A program made the translations under genes and the position numbers. From the NCBI RefSeq assembly GCF_000006685.1, contig NC_002620.2:712588-776587 (forward strand): 64,000 nucleotides of DNA, given 5' to 3'. Under the pieces are notes generated by a model. It saw nothing but the letters and a program-made list of their open reading frames with translations. It made no database searches and was not told the DNA's origin. Below, one piece after another: positions 46,952-57,359 of the stretch. Every line of letters starts with the position of its first letter. The stretch's first letter is position 1. Source of the DNA: Chlamydia muridarum str. Nigg. Its GTDB lineage: Bacteria; Chlamydiota; Chlamydiia; Chlamydiales; Chlamydiaceae.

Positions 46952-48013
46952 TTATAATAAAGAAAATAGCTGGGGAGCATCTTCTGAAAGAAGTTGTGTT
47001 ATGATAGAAGGATCGAACCCATAGCGAGCGCGCAATTTATTTTTATAGTTAGCCTCTTCTTCCTCCGCCAACTCCATCATGAGGCGTTGTTTTATTTGAG
47101 CTTCCATTTTCTCAAGAGGTTCTAAAGTTTTCGTAGAGCAATCAAACAAAACGAAAAGTTTCAGCCCAGAAGCATGTTCTAAAGCTTTTCCACAACGCTC
47201 TTCAGGGAAATTGATTTCTTCTAAAGCTTTTTTATGTGCGGCAGACAGTTGTGCATCTTCTCGAATAAATTCATCCGAGCAAATCAACTGTCCTCCTTGA
47301 GAAAGAACCATAGCAGCTAATCGTTCTTTATCCCAGGAATCTCCCTCATTTAAACGCTCCTGCACCTTCCCTGCAATTTTATTTGCAAGCAACTCTGAGC
47401 CAGCTTTAATCGTTAATACTCGATATGTCCACTGCGAAACCTGAGAAGCATCTTCCACAAGTTTTTGATAACGGTCTCGTACCATACCTGGCGTCACCTT
47501 CAACATAACTCGAGAACGCACCATCATCCCTTCTATACGCTGAGCAACTAAGACCCGATGCACAACATTAAAAATATCCCCGGGAGTCATATCAAAAAAT
47601 TTCGCAAAAGGAGACAAATCGCGACCAAACATCGCTTCTATCTCCTGATTAACTGAGGTAGGATCGATAAAAATTTTCTTCTCCTTAGCATCTGCAGCCA
47701 TGAGGAATTCATTAATAACACTTTCCAGAACTACTGGCCACATAGCAGAATAATACTGAGATCTTGCAGACACAGAATCTACCAACTGTGGGCAAGTCGA
47801 GTAAAAAAGAATATTTAACTTATGAATCACATCTAAAGTTGTGACTACAGTGTCTTCGTCTATCTTGAATAATACCCGATTATGAATAGCCACTCCGGAG
47901 GGATTTTGCTCAAGAGAAGAAGACGGGAAAGATCCTTCATAACCAAAAGCAATTCCCGAAAAAATCGTAATTCCTAGATAGCAAGCTACAGCAATACGTT
48001 TCACGACTCGCAT
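46952..48013 (-). CDS. SurA-like periplasmic chaperone (CT355-like)
   Basis: 353 residues with a signal peptide ([20 protein letters not shown]). The body is helical and follows the N-terminal chaperone domain of SurA/PpiD proteins: [48 protein letters not shown], and [20 protein letters not shown] with [12 protein letters not shown] parvulin domain may follow (about residues 200-300) but its active-site pattern is not clear to me. It lies 14 bases before rsmA, and the LptD-like gene is nearby, which mirrors lptD-surA-rsmA of enterobacteria. This context supports a role in outer-membrane protein folding. Confidence 0.7.
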   Translation of the reverse strand: MRVVKRIAVACYLGITIFSGIAFGYEGSFPSSSLEQNPSGVAIHNRVLFKIDEDTVVTTLDVIHKLNILFYSTCPQLVDSVSARSQYYSAMWPVVLESVINEFLMAADAKEKKIFIDPTSVNQEIEAMFGRDLSPFAKFFDMTPGDIFNVVHRVLVAQRIEGMMVRSRVMLKVTPGMVRDRYQKLVEDASQVSQWTYRVLTIKAGSELLANKIAGKVQERLNEGDSWDKERLAAMVLSQGGQLICSDEFIREDAQLSAAHKKALEEINFPEERCGKALEHASGLKLFVLFDCSTKTLEPLEKMEAQIKQRLMMELAEEEEANYKNKLRARYGFDPSIITQLLSEDAPQLFSLL

Positions 48014-48294
48014 CCTTGATTTGCAGTTTTTAGGTAGAAAGACCTTATAGGAACTCTGGGGGTTGTTTCCTCCTCTCCCTGTTAAATCAACAGCTCGCGT
48101 TTAAAGAGACGCTAGCAATCTCAAAAACAAACCCCCATCTAACGAACCTACCCTTGTCCTGGGCAAAAGCTATAGGGGAAAGAGGCCCAACCGTCAGAAC
48201 ACTTTTAACAAAAAAGCGTTATATCCTCAACTCAAAGGACACAAAAAGATATCTTTTATGAAGAAATCAAAGCTAACAAGCAAAAAAACTCGAA

Positions 48295-50409
48295 TTAACT
48301 TTGCTTAGAAAGAAACTCGTAAAAATGTTCTAAGGAAGAAAATAAGCGCCCGCAATCCTTATCTAGTAGATAGATTTTTGTGACTGGATTTTCTCCTGAA
48401 GGGATTAATCCTCTTTCCCCTTCTGGAAGGCATGCTGTCAAAATTTCCCGATCTTTAGCCGTTAACCAGACAAAAGATGTATGCGGAAGAAAAATGCCTT
48501 TAAAACAATCCAATACTTGCTCCCTATCACGCTCATTCCCCAAAGAAATAAAAATCTTTCTATGATGTTTAGAAAAATACTCTTGAGCAGCAAGCAAACT
48601 TCCTAACGAAGAGAATTTATGTTTAGACCACTTCCCTTGAACGCATTGTAGAATATCTTCTGCAAATGTAAGGTAATGCCGTTTACCTGAAATGATATGT
48701 AATTTTAATAAACACTGACAAAGCAACGCATTGCTGGATACGGTATCTCCGTCCATAAAACAAGCTTTCTTTATCAATAGAGAAGCATCTCTTCCATCCG
48801 TAGAATAAAATCCCCCTGTTTCGGATCGAAAAGACACCAGTACTTCCTTCATTAACTCTTCGGCAAATACTAGCCACTTTGCTCCTGATCCTATTTCAAA
48901 AAGAGCCAAAGCCCCCATAATAACCGCGGCATAATCTTCTAATCCTGCAGAATACTTAGCTTCACCCTGTCGCCATCGACGTAATAATCGACCATTTTTG
49001 CATAAATTTTTTGCGATAAAATCCCCGCATTTCTCAGCTACTGAAAAACACTCAGGATCTCCTAAGATAAGCCCTGTTTTTATTAAGGAAAAAATTCCCC
49101 AACCATTGTGAAATGTTAAAGACTGATCATCTTTAAAAGACTTAATTTTCTCAGACCGATAGATCCGTAATTTTTCTCGTAACCCCTCTAATTTTTCCTG
49201 AAGTTCTTCCGGAGAACATCGATAACGCTCCGCTATTTCTTTTCTATTCATATAAGGAGAAATATGGAGGATATTTCTTCCATTATAAATCCCCTCTCTA
49301 GATATGTCGTAGTACTCACAAAACATCTCCGCTTGATCTCCCAGCAAAGAGCGAATCTCTTCTCCAGACCATGTGTACTGACTATCGATATCAGCTTTTG
49401 ACCACTGCTGACCGTACTCGGAGAGATAAAATGCTCCGGTTGTAGGATCTAAAAGCTCTTTGATTAGATAGGTTAACACCCGTTTAGCTGTGATGATAAA
49501 CTCCGGATTTCTCATATATACACCGGCTTCAGCATAAACAAGCATCATGAGAGCATTATCAAACACCCTTTTTTCAAAACAGGGAATCAACCACCGATCA
49601 TCAATCGTGTAACAGAAAAACCCTCCAGCTAAATGATCAAAAATTCCTCCATTTGCTATGGATTGTAAAGATCTATTTACAAAGAAAATAGCTCTTCCAT
49701 CTTGATATTCTGCGCCTACTCTTAGAAGAAATAGGCTAAGCAAACCTGGCAACGTTTTTGGGAACGACTTAACGCCTCCAAATTGGGCATCCACATCTCT
49801 GTAAATAGCTTCCGTTACCTGCTTCAAAATCCCCTCTTTTAGAGACTCTTTTTTACAAGAACACCCCTCTAGAAAGGAAGCCACTTCCATTACTTTTTCT
49901 GCTTGTTGAACAAATACCTCTCGATCCTCTCGATCCTCCCACATAACATGAAGTTTTTCTAACATTTGAATAAAAGAAATAGCTCCTGTTTTCCCTGAAA
50001 AGCCGGAATATCCCAAGCTAAAAAAAGGTAAAAGGTTGGGTGTTAGGAATACATGTAGCGGCCAAGTCGGAGAATCCTGAACTTCCCCGGATACTGACAG
50101 CAGCTGAGATAATTCGAAATAAAGATTTGCTAAATGAGGAAGTTCCTCTTTATCTACCTTAATACAAATAAAATACTCATTTAGAATGGCTGCAACTTCT
50201 GGATTTTCGTAATTTTCTTTAAGCATGACTTGGCACCATTTAGAATGCGTGCAGCCTATAGACAAAAAGATCGGCTTATCTTCCGCTGATGCTTTCTGAA
50301 AAGCTTCTGCAGACCAGGGATACCAATCCACTGGGGTGTGGGCATAGAGAAGGAGGTAAGGAGATTTTTCAGAAATGAGTTTATTCGTAAAAGGGCGGTC
50401 CGCAGTCAT
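48295..50409 (-). CDS. YyaL/SSP411-type thioredoxin-like protein with altered CxxC
   Basis: 704 residues. N-terminal thioredoxin-like domain of the DUF255 family ([24 protein letters not shown], then [13 protein letters not shown] and [15 protein letters not shown]), followed by an alpha/alpha-toroid of six-hairpin type ([58 protein letters not shown]). The family usually has S-T-C-H-W-C-H-V-M; here the text is [10 protein letters not shown], so the first cysteine of CxxC is a serine. Redox activity is therefore doubtful. The biological role of the family is unsettled. Length matches relatives (about 650-700). Confidence 0.85.
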   Translation of the reverse strand: MTADRPFTNKLISEKSPYLLLYAHTPVDWYPWSAEAFQKASAEDKPIFLSIGCTHSKWCQVMLKENYENPEVAAILNEYFICIKVDKEELPHLANLYFELSQLLSVSGEVQDSPTWPLHVFLTPNLLPFFSLGYSGFSGKTGAISFIQMLEKLHVMWEDREDREVFVQQAEKVMEVASFLEGCSCKKESLKEGILKQVTEAIYRDVDAQFGGVKSFPKTLPGLLSLFLLRVGAEYQDGRAIFFVNRSLQSIANGGIFDHLAGGFFCYTIDDRWLIPCFEKRVFDNALMMLVYAEAGVYMRNPEFIITAKRVLTYLIKELLDPTTGAFYLSEYGQQWSKADIDSQYTWSGEEIRSLLGDQAEMFCEYYDISREGIYNGRNILHISPYMNRKEIAERYRCSPEELQEKLEGLREKLRIYRSEKIKSFKDDQSLTFHNGWGIFSLIKTGLILGDPECFSVAEKCGDFIAKNLCKNGRLLRRWRQGEAKYSAGLEDYAAVIMGALALFEIGSGAKWLVFAEELMKEVLVSFRSETGGFYSTDGRDASLLIKKACFMDGDTVSSNALLCQCLLKLHIISGKRHYLTFAEDILQCVQGKWSKHKFSSLGSLLAAQEYFSKHHRKIFISLGNERDREQVLDCFKGIFLPHTSFVWLTAKDREILTACLPEGERGLIPSGENPVTKIYLLDKDCGRLFSSLEHFYEFLSKQS

Positions 50410-50613
50410 GATAAAAATAAAAAAAACAAAAGGTATATTTTTAATTTTAAAATCAAAAATTATACTTTCCTAAAAAAATTTGTTTTTATCTAACAAATCC
50501 CAATGAAGACTAGTTACAAATCCCTAAGTTCCCTTTTCCTCCGCTCTAAAAGGATCCTTGATCTAAACTGCCGTAAGCGTTACCATACCACCCTTGTTGC
50601 CAGATCTTTTTAT

Positions 50614-50700
50614 GGAAGAGTGGCAGAGTGGTCGAATGCATCTGATTCGAAATCAGAAGTCCCTCAACGGGGACCGGGGGTTCAAATCCCTTCTCTTCCG
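50614..50700 (+). tRNA. tRNA-Ser (anticodon CGA)
   Basis: GGAAGAG pairs with CTCTTCC. The anticodon stem CTGAT/ATCAG encloses TTCGAAA, anticodon CGA. A long variable arm (GTCCCTCAACGGGGAC) marks it as class II, and the T arm has GGTTCAAATCC. The discriminator is G and CCA is not encoded. A plus-strand open frame running across it is spurious. Confidence 0.96.
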
Positions 50701-50836
50701 ATTTTCTAATTATCTTATGTTGTAATTCTTATTTTTAATTAAGCGAAGTAAATTAGCTTTTTTGGTAGAATAGAACGGTTTAGAGGAAAGAAATTCCTCT
50801 ATTTCTCTCTTTCGCAAGAATTAAAAATTTAGAATT

Positions 50837-51157
50837 ATGCCTGTAATACAGAAGCCCTTAGTTTCGGAGCAAGCCCCCGTTTCTTACTCACAGTCTTCTG
50901 AGCAGAAAATACAAAATAGCAAGTCGAGAATCACTTGTTCCAAGGTCTCTGCTATTTTGGCTCTTTCTCTTTTAGCCATCGGCATTATCGCTACAGTAGC
51001 TCTCTTTACTTCTACAGGATGCCTTGCTTACGTTTTAGTGGCTGGTATACTGGCTCTTCATGTTATCATTACCCTCTCTTTATGTCTTTGGATCACCTCA
51101 TCTGCTTCAACACAACAGTCTTTGCAAAATAAAGAGCCTGGGAAAGAACTAATATAA
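50837..51157 (+). CDS. Putative inclusion membrane (Inc-type) protein, CT357-like
   Basis: 106 residues. The polar N terminus (about 38 residues, SQSSEQKIQNSKSR) is followed by two adjacent hydrophobic lobes, VSAILALSLLAIGIIATVALF and CLAYVLVAGILALHVIITLSLCLWI, with a short TSTG turn, and a brief polar tail. This is the classic Inc profile. It lies 26 bases before a second gene of the same design, so the two are probably one transcript. The conserved position matches CT357. Confidence 0.78.
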   Translation: MPVIQKPLVSEQAPVSYSQSSEQKIQNSKSRITCSKVSAILALSLLAIGIIATVALFTSTGCLAYVLVAGILALHVIITLSLCLWITSSASTQQSLQNKEPGKELI

Positions 51158-51183
51158 ACACTTAAACAACAAAGAGATTCTTT

Positions 51184-51696
51184 ATGGTCAATTCGGTCTC
51201 TACATCAACCTCTCCAACAACACAATCCCCCAGTTCAGATTCTTCTGTTCACAGCTCCTCCCCTAACAATGTACATCCCAAGACAAAACAACGAGTAGTT
51301 ACAGCTATCCAGTGTTCTCTCCTCATAATCCGAATAGCGTCTATTGTATTGTTAGGATTAGGCATAGCTCTCTTAGCTCCAAGTCCCTTATTAGGATCGG
51401 GGCTTCTGGTTGCTGCCCTTGCTTTAGCAATAACTTCTTTAGTGTGTGCTATCGCACTCTCTACCTACCAAACACTCACTATCCGTAAATTACAAAAAGA
51501 AGTCTCTTCGTTAGAGAAACGTTCTGACATTATTTTTGTAGAGCCATGCGTAGATGAAGGGTTCTTTATCAGCGAAAATCCTTTCGAGGGATTGGAAAAT
51601 ACGGTCGATATAAATGCCTTGTCCCCACGAGACCTATCTCCTGAAGATCGCGATTATATACAAGAATTAGTCTCTCGAATCGAAACTGAAAACTAG
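51184..51696 (+). CDS. Putative inclusion membrane (Inc-type) protein, CT358-like
   Basis: 170 residues. A Ser/Thr/Pro-rich N terminus (SVSTSTSPTTQSPSSDSSVH) is followed by hydrophobic lobes IQCSLLIIRIASIVLLGLGIALL and GSGLLVAALALAITSLVCAIAL, then an acidic cytosol-facing domain of 75 residues with a short coiled coil (IRKLQKEVSSLEKRSD). Its likely partner gene lies just upstream. Secretion by the type III system is inferred from the architecture only. Confidence 0.78.
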   Translation: MVNSVSTSTSPTTQSPSSDSSVHSSSPNNVHPKTKQRVVTAIQCSLLIIRIASIVLLGLGIALLAPSPLLGSGLLVAALALAITSLVCAIALSTYQTLTIRKLQKEVSSLEKRSDIIFVEPCVDEGFFISENPFEGLENTVDINALSPRDLSPEDRDYIQELVSRIETEN

Positions 51697-51703
51697 CCGA
51701 ATG

Positions 51704-51736
51704 CAAAAAAAGCCTTCTAACATTTTAGGAAGGCTT
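51704..51736 (-). terminator. Intrinsic terminator between the Inc-like pair and bioY
   Basis: AAGCCTTC (51710-51717) pairs with GAAGGCTT (51729-51736). A run of A before it gives T6-7 on the minus strand. It suits bioY, which ends 36 bases upstream, and may also stop the convergent Inc-like transcript. Confidence 0.7.
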
Positions 51737-51771
51737 CTCCTAGAAGAGGAAATACCCTTTCTTAACACAGC

Positions 51772-52362
51772 CTATCTTCCAATAAAGAATTTTCGTACCG
51801 ATCTCCCCTGAACAACAAGAGCAATCTTAACAATCTTGCCCACTAAGAATGGTAACACGCCCATTTTGAAAGCCCCAGCCAGATCAAGAGAAGCCGAAAC
51901 TCCAACACTTTTTAAGAAGCAAGCAAGCCATAATGCTCCTAGACAAAGGCTAACTCCTCCCCCAACAAACAAAATCAATGCCACAACTAGTGACTTGGCT
52001 TTTGTTCCTCCGCATTTACCGTATAGCCAAGAAATCAGTGCCACCGCGGGGACAAAGGAAAATAGGTACCCGGCGGTGGGGCCGCAGAATACAGCTACTC
52101 CACATGCAGGGTTGCAAAACACTGGGAGAAATAACCCTTCTAACAAATAGGCTCCTACAGTAGCCACAGCCATACGAGGAGTCATAGCAAGCCCCAAACA
52201 AAAAATCCCTAACGTCTGAAAAGTAACAGGAACTGGAGTGAAGGGTAAATTTATACTAATCTTAGCTAAACAAGCTAAGAACAAAGATCCAGTGATAACC
52301 TTTACGAAAGGATTACTTATAAGAGTTTCAGAATACCCCTTAGCGATGCTCTTAGCAACCAT
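51772..52362 (-). CDS. bioY: BioY family biotin transporter
   Basis: 196 residues from ATG 52362, with GGAGG five bases upstream. The frame also opens at GTG 52380, but that places the Shine-Dalgarno sequence inside the gene. BioY is the substrate-binding membrane subunit of biotin ECF transport and can work alone in some bacteria. Motifs: ISINLPFTPVPVTFQTLGIFCLGLAM and CGVAVFCGPTAGYLFSFVPA. About six membrane segments. No bioM/N or bio synthesis genes lie next to it, so biotin is presumably taken from the host. Confidence 0.93.
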   Translation of the reverse strand: MVAKSIAKGYSETLISNPFVKVITGSLFLACLAKISINLPFTPVPVTFQTLGIFCLGLAMTPRMAVATVGAYLLEGLFLPVFCNPACGVAVFCGPTAGYLFSFVPAVALISWLYGKCGGTKAKSLVVALILFVGGGVSLCLGALWLACFLKSVGVSASLDLAGAFKMGVLPFLVGKIVKIALVVQGRSVRKFFIGR

Positions 52363-52574
52363 TACTCCCTCCAAATTCACTGAATGGATACCATATATCC
52401 GGCTCTTAAATTAACCACAGGCACCTTTACCACACCATAATAGAGAGCACGGTACTGAAAGTCTTTTAACCAACAGCCTCTGTGGAAATTAATCTAAAAA
52501 ACCATTGTTCAATGCTACAAGAAATACTATTTTGCATACAAAGAAAAGATTTCCTTTAGGTTTAGTCCCTAAAC

Positions 52575-53213
52575 CTATTTCTGTTCTAGCTTCACGAACT
52601 CACGGATGTACAATTTCTTTTTCCAAGCCCATTCTTTTTCTGCCATTTCTCGCTCCCAAGATAAACGCTCTTTTCTTAAAGCGAGCTCTCTTTCTCGCAA
52701 TTCTAAATCTTTTTTTTCTAAACTTTCTTCCTTTTCTTTACGTTGAAAAGATTCTTTACATTGCTGCAAAGCATCGAGAACATCCTTTATCATGCTTTCA
52801 CTAATAGGGATTGTCCCCGCTCCATGCTCTTCCATGCTATCTATAATGACTGCGTCTGAAATAAGCTGTTCGCCATCTGATAAAGCCTCACGAATAGGAA
52901 TTGACTGGTCAGAAGTTTGAGCCTTGTTGTTCACCAAGAACTTTCTTAATAATTCACAAAGTTCAAAAGGATCTGATATCCCTTCTAGAAAAAGAGCATC
53001 CCTTATGCCTATATCTTCACATATTTCTTTTAAAATCTCGGTAATACGGAGATTTTTATTTCGCTCGAATTCCAACTGATTATCATCCGATTCCACTCCC
53101 GAAATAAATGTCATCCTTCCATTGGATCCTCTATAAAGACCTTCTCCCATACCATCCACTGTAGACAGTAAGCAAACGAAACCCACAAAACCAAAAAAGA
53201 ATGTTTTTTTCAT
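52575..53213 (-). CDS. Secreted or exported coiled-coil protein, unknown function (CT360-like)
   Basis: 212 residues. Signal peptide MKKTFFFGFVGFVCLLSTVDG. A middle region of mixed composition (about 25-140) matches nothing I know. The C-terminal 65 residues are a highly charged continuous helix (KEKEESLEKKDLELRERELA, then WEREMAEKEWAWKKKL), probably a coiled coil. The gene stands alone between bioY and dapA on the same strand. The function cannot be inferred. Confidence 0.75.
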   Translation of the reverse strand: MKKTFFFGFVGFVCLLSTVDGMGEGLYRGSNGRMTFISGVESDDNQLEFERNKNLRITEILKEICEDIGIRDALFLEGISDPFELCELLRKFLVNNKAQTSDQSIPIREALSDGEQLISDAVIIDSMEEHGAGTIPISESMIKDVLDALQQCKESFQRKEKEESLEKKDLELRERELALRKERLSWEREMAEKEWAWKKKLYIREFVKLEQK

Positions 53214-53358
53214 AAAAATAGAAATCGCTCCGTATTGAAAATAGAAAACCCCTCATTACCCCCTACAGGAGGGAAGCAACAAGAGGCATGGTTAAGGTAG
53301 GTTCATTTCAATCCCACTCCGCTTGTGATAAAGCACATTATTTAGGGATTACCTTAAA

Positions 53359-54219
53359 TCACTGCACACATACCGATAGCAGTTCTGCCTGCAAAATAGC
53401 TCTACAAGCTAGGATATCCGCAAGCTGATCTCTTTCTTGAAAATCTCGTATAGATAGCGGTGGGCGCACCAATTCACATTCGATCATTTTCTGCGCAGCC
53501 ATTAAAGCCTTAATCCCTAAAGGATTCACAGACAACTCAAGCCAAGAACACGTCTTCTTCCACGCATCTATAGATCGACATTGAGCCACATAATCTCGGG
53601 CTAACTCTGGCCAAACGTTAGATAACACAGAAACTAATCCAGAAGCTCCAGACAAACGCATTTCTGGCCACATCCCATCATCACCACAAAATACTCGTAC
53701 TCCTGATTCTGCAAAAAGCGTGCAAGCTTGTGTTGATCCACCAGAATCCTTAACCCCCATGCATAAAGGATGCGAAGCCAAGGATTTGACTACCTCTGGA
53801 TGCAAAGCCACTCCAGTACGAGAAGGATTATTATAAAGAATGATCGGCTTCTTACTCACACTCAAAATTTTCTCAAACCAAACCTTCTGTCCATAAAGTC
53901 CCGGCTTAGTGTAAAGAGGAGTTGGAACAAAAAAACCATCTATAGGCCATCGTTGAGCAAATTCAATCCAAGAAATCGCTTCTTGAATAGACGTAGCCGT
54001 GACTCCTAAGAACAGAGGGACATTCAATTTCAAGGTAGAAACAAATGAAAGAGCTGCAAATTTTTCTTCATACGCTAAAGATAAACTCTCTCCCGTGCTC
54101 CCAAATAAAAAGACTCCATTACCAGCATGCTCTTGCGAACGGACCACGCTCTCTAAAGCAGCGAAATCAATAGATAAATCCGCTTTAAAAGGCGTAATAC
54201 AAGCCGTCACGACGCTCAT
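53359..54219 (-). CDS. dapA: 4-hydroxy-tetrahydrodipicolinate synthase
   Basis: 286 residues. It condenses pyruvate with aspartate semialdehyde. The TIM barrel shows VTACITPFKADLSIDF, GVFLFGSTGESLSLAYEEK, the catalytic Tyr region IILYNNPSRTGVAL and the Schiff-base Lys in CMGVKDSGGS. It is slightly shorter than E. coli DapA (292). It is last in the minus-strand order dapB-asd-lysC-dapA, and its start overlaps the lysC stop by four bases. Confidence 0.96.
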   Translation of the reverse strand: MSVVTACITPFKADLSIDFAALESVVRSQEHAGNGVFLFGSTGESLSLAYEEKFAALSFVSTLKLNVPLFLGVTATSIQEAISWIEFAQRWPIDGFFVPTPLYTKPGLYGQKVWFEKILSVSKKPIILYNNPSRTGVALHPEVVKSLASHPLCMGVKDSGGSTQACTLFAESGVRVFCGDDGMWPEMRLSGASGLVSVLSNVWPELARDYVAQCRSIDAWKKTCSWLELSVNPLGIKALMAAQKMIECELVRPPLSIRDFQERDQLADILACRAILQAELLSVCVQ

Positions 54220-55529
54220 AAACCACTCCTGTTTAATCCCAATACGTAATCGTGAAGTAACTTCGTTACCACGACTCCAGACTCTTCATTAATAATTAAG
54301 TTAATAACTGTATCTGTTTGGCTCCAATACAATACCGGAGTCCCTTGCAAAGCATCAAAAACTCCTGTCATACTCCAAGAAGTCAACTTAGCTCCAACTA
54401 ATGCAACCAAAGACACAGGACCTTCACAACTCACCGCACCAAATTCTCTAAGAGCTTCTGTCATTGACTGGTTATTTTCTTCCCAATCCACGGTGAAATA
54501 TACTCCAGAATTTTGAGCCATAACAACTCCAGGAATCGATCCTAGGCCTCGCACACATCTCAAAACATTCTCTAATCTCATCAAAGGAGAATGGTATTCC
54601 ACAAACCAAAGAGCCTGATTTGCCTTTAACGAAAGAGCTTTTATCTCAGGCCCTTCTACACCCTCATTCAATGAGGCACAAATCCAGGTTCCCTCTTTAG
54701 TTAAATCAAACGTTGAAGTCACAAAAATAGGGACTTTTGCTCGAATACAAGGCTTTAACATATCCTGGTGCAACACTTTAGACCCAGAACTTGCTAACTC
54801 CTGCATCTCCTCAAATGTTAAAAAATCTATGAGTTGCGTATCTTTTAGAATCTTAGGATCTGCGGTATGTACACCACGAACATCTGTGTAAATACGCAGC
54901 TCCCTCGCTTCACATAGTTCTCCTACCAAAGAGGCAGAAAAATCGCTGCCCCCTCTCCCAAGAACTGTAGTTGCCCCAGAAGCTGTTGCTCCCAAGAATC
55001 CCTGCATAAGATAAATCGTATTCTCTTTTAATACCAACTCTCCCCACATAGTTTGCATCAAAGCTAAATCTGGTTCCGCTCGCAAAAATTGTGAGTCAGT
55101 CAATATCACCTGACGAGCTTCTAGCTGCTCAAGCTGCAGACTATTTGCACGGCAATAACTACAAATTAGGGAAGCAGATAAATCTTCTCCTATAGCTAGA
55201 ATCTTTGCTTGGTCTTCTTGCTGAAGATGTCCAGCGCCCTCAAATTGCTTTAAAGGCCCTAAAAAAGGTTCGATAGCAACGTCTATCCCCAACTCTTTAG
55301 CAATAGATTCATGTTTCTCCCGAATCATGGCCGTGAATTGAGATTTCTGTCCTACAGGTGCCCGACAAAACTCTTCCAATAAATCTGTAACACCAGCCAC
55401 TGCACTGACAACTACGAAAGAGGGCTTTTCCTTTCGGATAATCTCGCAAACACGTTGGATGCTGGAGGATGTTCCTACACTCGTTCCTCCGAACTTGCAA
55501 ACAAGAGGCGCTTTTTTCTCTTTAAACAT
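54216..55529 (-). CDS. lysC: Aspartokinase
   Basis: 437 residues. It phosphorylates aspartate at the head of the DAP/lysine branch. The kinase domain has VCKFGGTSVGTSSSIQRV, FVVVSAVAGVTDLL, GEDLSASLI, GRGGSDFSASLVGEL, IYTDVRGVHTADP and FEEMQELASSGSKVLH. The C-terminal part carries two ACT regulatory domains, so feedback control is likely. It overlaps asd by 8 bases upstream and dapA by 4 downstream. Confidence 0.96.
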   Translation of the reverse strand: MFKEKKAPLVCKFGGTSVGTSSSIQRVCEIIRKEKPSFVVVSAVAGVTDLLEEFCRAPVGQKSQFTAMIREKHESIAKELGIDVAIEPFLGPLKQFEGAGHLQQEDQAKILAIGEDLSASLICSYCRANSLQLEQLEARQVILTDSQFLRAEPDLALMQTMWGELVLKENTIYLMQGFLGATASGATTVLGRGGSDFSASLVGELCEARELRIYTDVRGVHTADPKILKDTQLIDFLTFEEMQELASSGSKVLHQDMLKPCIRAKVPIFVTSTFDLTKEGTWICASLNEGVEGPEIKALSLKANQALWFVEYHSPLMRLENVLRCVRGLGSIPGVVMAQNSGVYFTVDWEENNQSMTEALREFGAVSCEGPVSLVALVGAKLTSWSMTGVFDALQGTPVLYWSQTDTVINLIINEESGVVVTKLLHDYVLGLNRSGL

Positions 55530-56520
55530 GTGCCAGCCCCTCTTGATAGAAAAGATTCACCCTATCCTGGAGAAAATTCATATTCGATATTAAGGCTCCT
55601 GCAGCGCCTCGAACCAAATTATGAAGAAGAACGCACATTTTAATTGTTTTCGCACTTCCACCATGAGAGATAGGACCTATATGTAAGCGCATATCATCGT
55701 GAAGGAGATCTTTTTGCACCTGAGGATGCCAAGGAGAATCATAAAGGACATACGTATCAGAATATTTTTCGTAACAACAAAAGATCTTTTCCAAAGAAAC
55801 TTCTTGGGCAAACATTACATGCATCGAGATGACATGCCCATACATAACGGGAACACGATGAACAGATGCCGTTATGGAAAATTCTGCAGGAGAACTGGGG
55901 CTGCCTAAAATTTTTAAAGTCTCCTGATGTATTTTTTCTTCCTCTCCTAGGATATGCGGAATCGTATTCCCAATTAAATCCAAAGAAGAAACTCCTGGAT
56001 ATCCAGCCCCACTAGCAGACTGTAAAGTAACAACATGCACATGTTCGATATCAAATGGAAGCAGTGGCCTAAGAGCTAAAGCAATACCCGAGACACAGCA
56101 GTTAGAATTGGTAACGATTTTCCCTAAAAAAGGCTGATCATCTAGAAGGGATATGTGATCACTATTGACCTCAGGAATTAAAATAGGCACCGATTCATGC
56201 ATTCGATAAGCGCCAGAGTTGGAAAACACGATTTTCCCTGAGGACAGACAAGCGGTTTCTGCAGAAAAAGCAACGGATGTAGGAAGACAAGACACAACAA
56301 TATCGGATTCAATCTCTTCAATAGAACGAATTGTAAGATCTTGAACAGATTCTGGCATGGCCATTAAAGGCTCTTGCCATAAACACGCAGACTCATAACG
56401 CAATGAGTGCTTCTTAGGAGAAGCACTCAATTCGGCAATCTCCCACTGCTTATGCCTTTGTAACAAAGCGATTAGCTTTTGTCCGACAAGGCCTGTAGCA
56501 CCCAAAATTGCAATGCGCAT
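55522..56520 (-). CDS. asd: Aspartate-semialdehyde dehydrogenase
   Basis: 332 residues from ATG 56520 (MRIAILGATGLVGQKLIALL), with AAGG five bases upstream; a GTG two codons earlier is less likely. It reduces aspartyl phosphate to the semialdehyde using NADPH. Motifs: the GATGLVG Rossmann loop, IVFSNSGAYRM, VNSDHISLL, and catalytic Cys in VTNSNCCVSGIALAL. HRVPVMYGHVISMHVMF lies in the substrate domain. Second gene of the dap cluster. Confidence 0.95.
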   Translation of the reverse strand: MRIAILGATGLVGQKLIALLQRHKQWEIAELSASPKKHSLRYESACLWQEPLMAMPESVQDLTIRSIEEIESDIVVSCLPTSVAFSAETACLSSGKIVFSNSGAYRMHESVPILIPEVNSDHISLLDDQPFLGKIVTNSNCCVSGIALALRPLLPFDIEHVHVVTLQSASGAGYPGVSSLDLIGNTIPHILGEEEKIHQETLKILGSPSSPAEFSITASVHRVPVMYGHVISMHVMFAQEVSLEKIFCCYEKYSDTYVLYDSPWHPQVQKDLLHDDMRLHIGPISHGGSAKTIKMCVLLHNLVRGAAGALISNMNFLQDRVNLFYQEGLAHV

Positions 56521-56535
56521 CGTCACCTTTAGCTC

Positions 56536-57276
56536 TTAATCAAAAACAACTTCCTGAAATAGACTTTCATACAAAACATCAGAAGTGTAATACCCTGCAG
56601 GCAACCTTTCTTCCATAATTTTCCTTAAAATGATCAGCACTCCATCAGAAAAAGTCTGCCGAGAGAAGGCCTCATGACGAATAACAAAACGCTCGTTTTT
56701 CCCCACAAAAGATACTTCGTGTTCTCCAAAAATGTTGCCGACACGAGAACCGAACATCTCGATACAAGGTTCCTGCTCATCCCCAAAATGGTCTTTTTTT
56801 GCAGAGCAGATAGCCTCTGCTAACGAAAGTGCTGTACCAGAAATGGCATCTACCTTCGTGCGATGATGAGTCTCTAAGATACGTACATCATAAGAAGCAT
56901 CGAATAACTTAGCCGCACAAGCAGTTAGTCTTCTCTGCACATAGGCGCCCAAACTCATGTTTGGGCTAAAAATGACAGGAACATATTCCGATAACAAAGA
57001 CAATTTGTCCCTAATAACGCTATTATCGGAAAATCCTGTGGTTCCAATAATTACAGGCTTAGGCGTTACCAATAAAATATCCATAAGCGTTTCTGTAACT
57101 TCAGGAGCTGAAAAGTCTATAAGAATATCATTTTCTAAAACGACTTCTTTCAACAAAGTCTGCGATCTTCTTGAAAATCCCTTCCCCAAAAGACAACGAG
57201 GGTGAGAACGCAACGCTTCTGTTAACAGCCCCCCCATCCTCCCAGTATTTCCAATAAGACCCACGCTTTTTTTCAT
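56536..57276 (-). CDS. dapB: 4-hydroxy-tetrahydrodipicolinate reductase
   Basis: 246 residues. NAD(P)H-binding [47 protein letters not shown] and the active-site block [16 protein letters not shown] (His-His and Lys). It heads the dapB-asd-lysC-dapA cluster; a promoter-like sequence lies about 77 bases upstream of its start. No dapD/E route is seen; Chlamydia is known to use the DapL aminotransferase, encoded elsewhere. Confidence 0.95.
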   Translation of the reverse strand: MKKSVGLIGNTGRMGGLLTEALRSHPRCLLGKGFSRRSQTLLKEVVLENDILIDFSAPEVTETLMDILLVTPKPVIIGTTGFSDNSVIRDKLSLLSEYVPVIFSPNMSLGAYVQRRLTACAAKLFDASYDVRILETHHRTKVDAISGTALSLAEAICSAKKDHFGDEQEPCIEMFGSRVGNIFGEHEVSFVGKNERFVIRHEAFSRQTFSDGVLIILRKIMEERLPAGYYTSDVLYESLFQEVVFD

Positions 57277-57359
57277 AATACTGTCAGCAACTCTAATCTA
57301 CGTTCTCTGCTAACTAAAGGATCTTCCTTCAATAGCCAATCTTTAAACGAAACGGCCGG

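Noticed and set aside
50503..50709. 68-residue frame running through tRNA-Ser
   Set aside because: It covers the whole tRNA and ends just after it; the tRNA fold is complete and explains the sequence.
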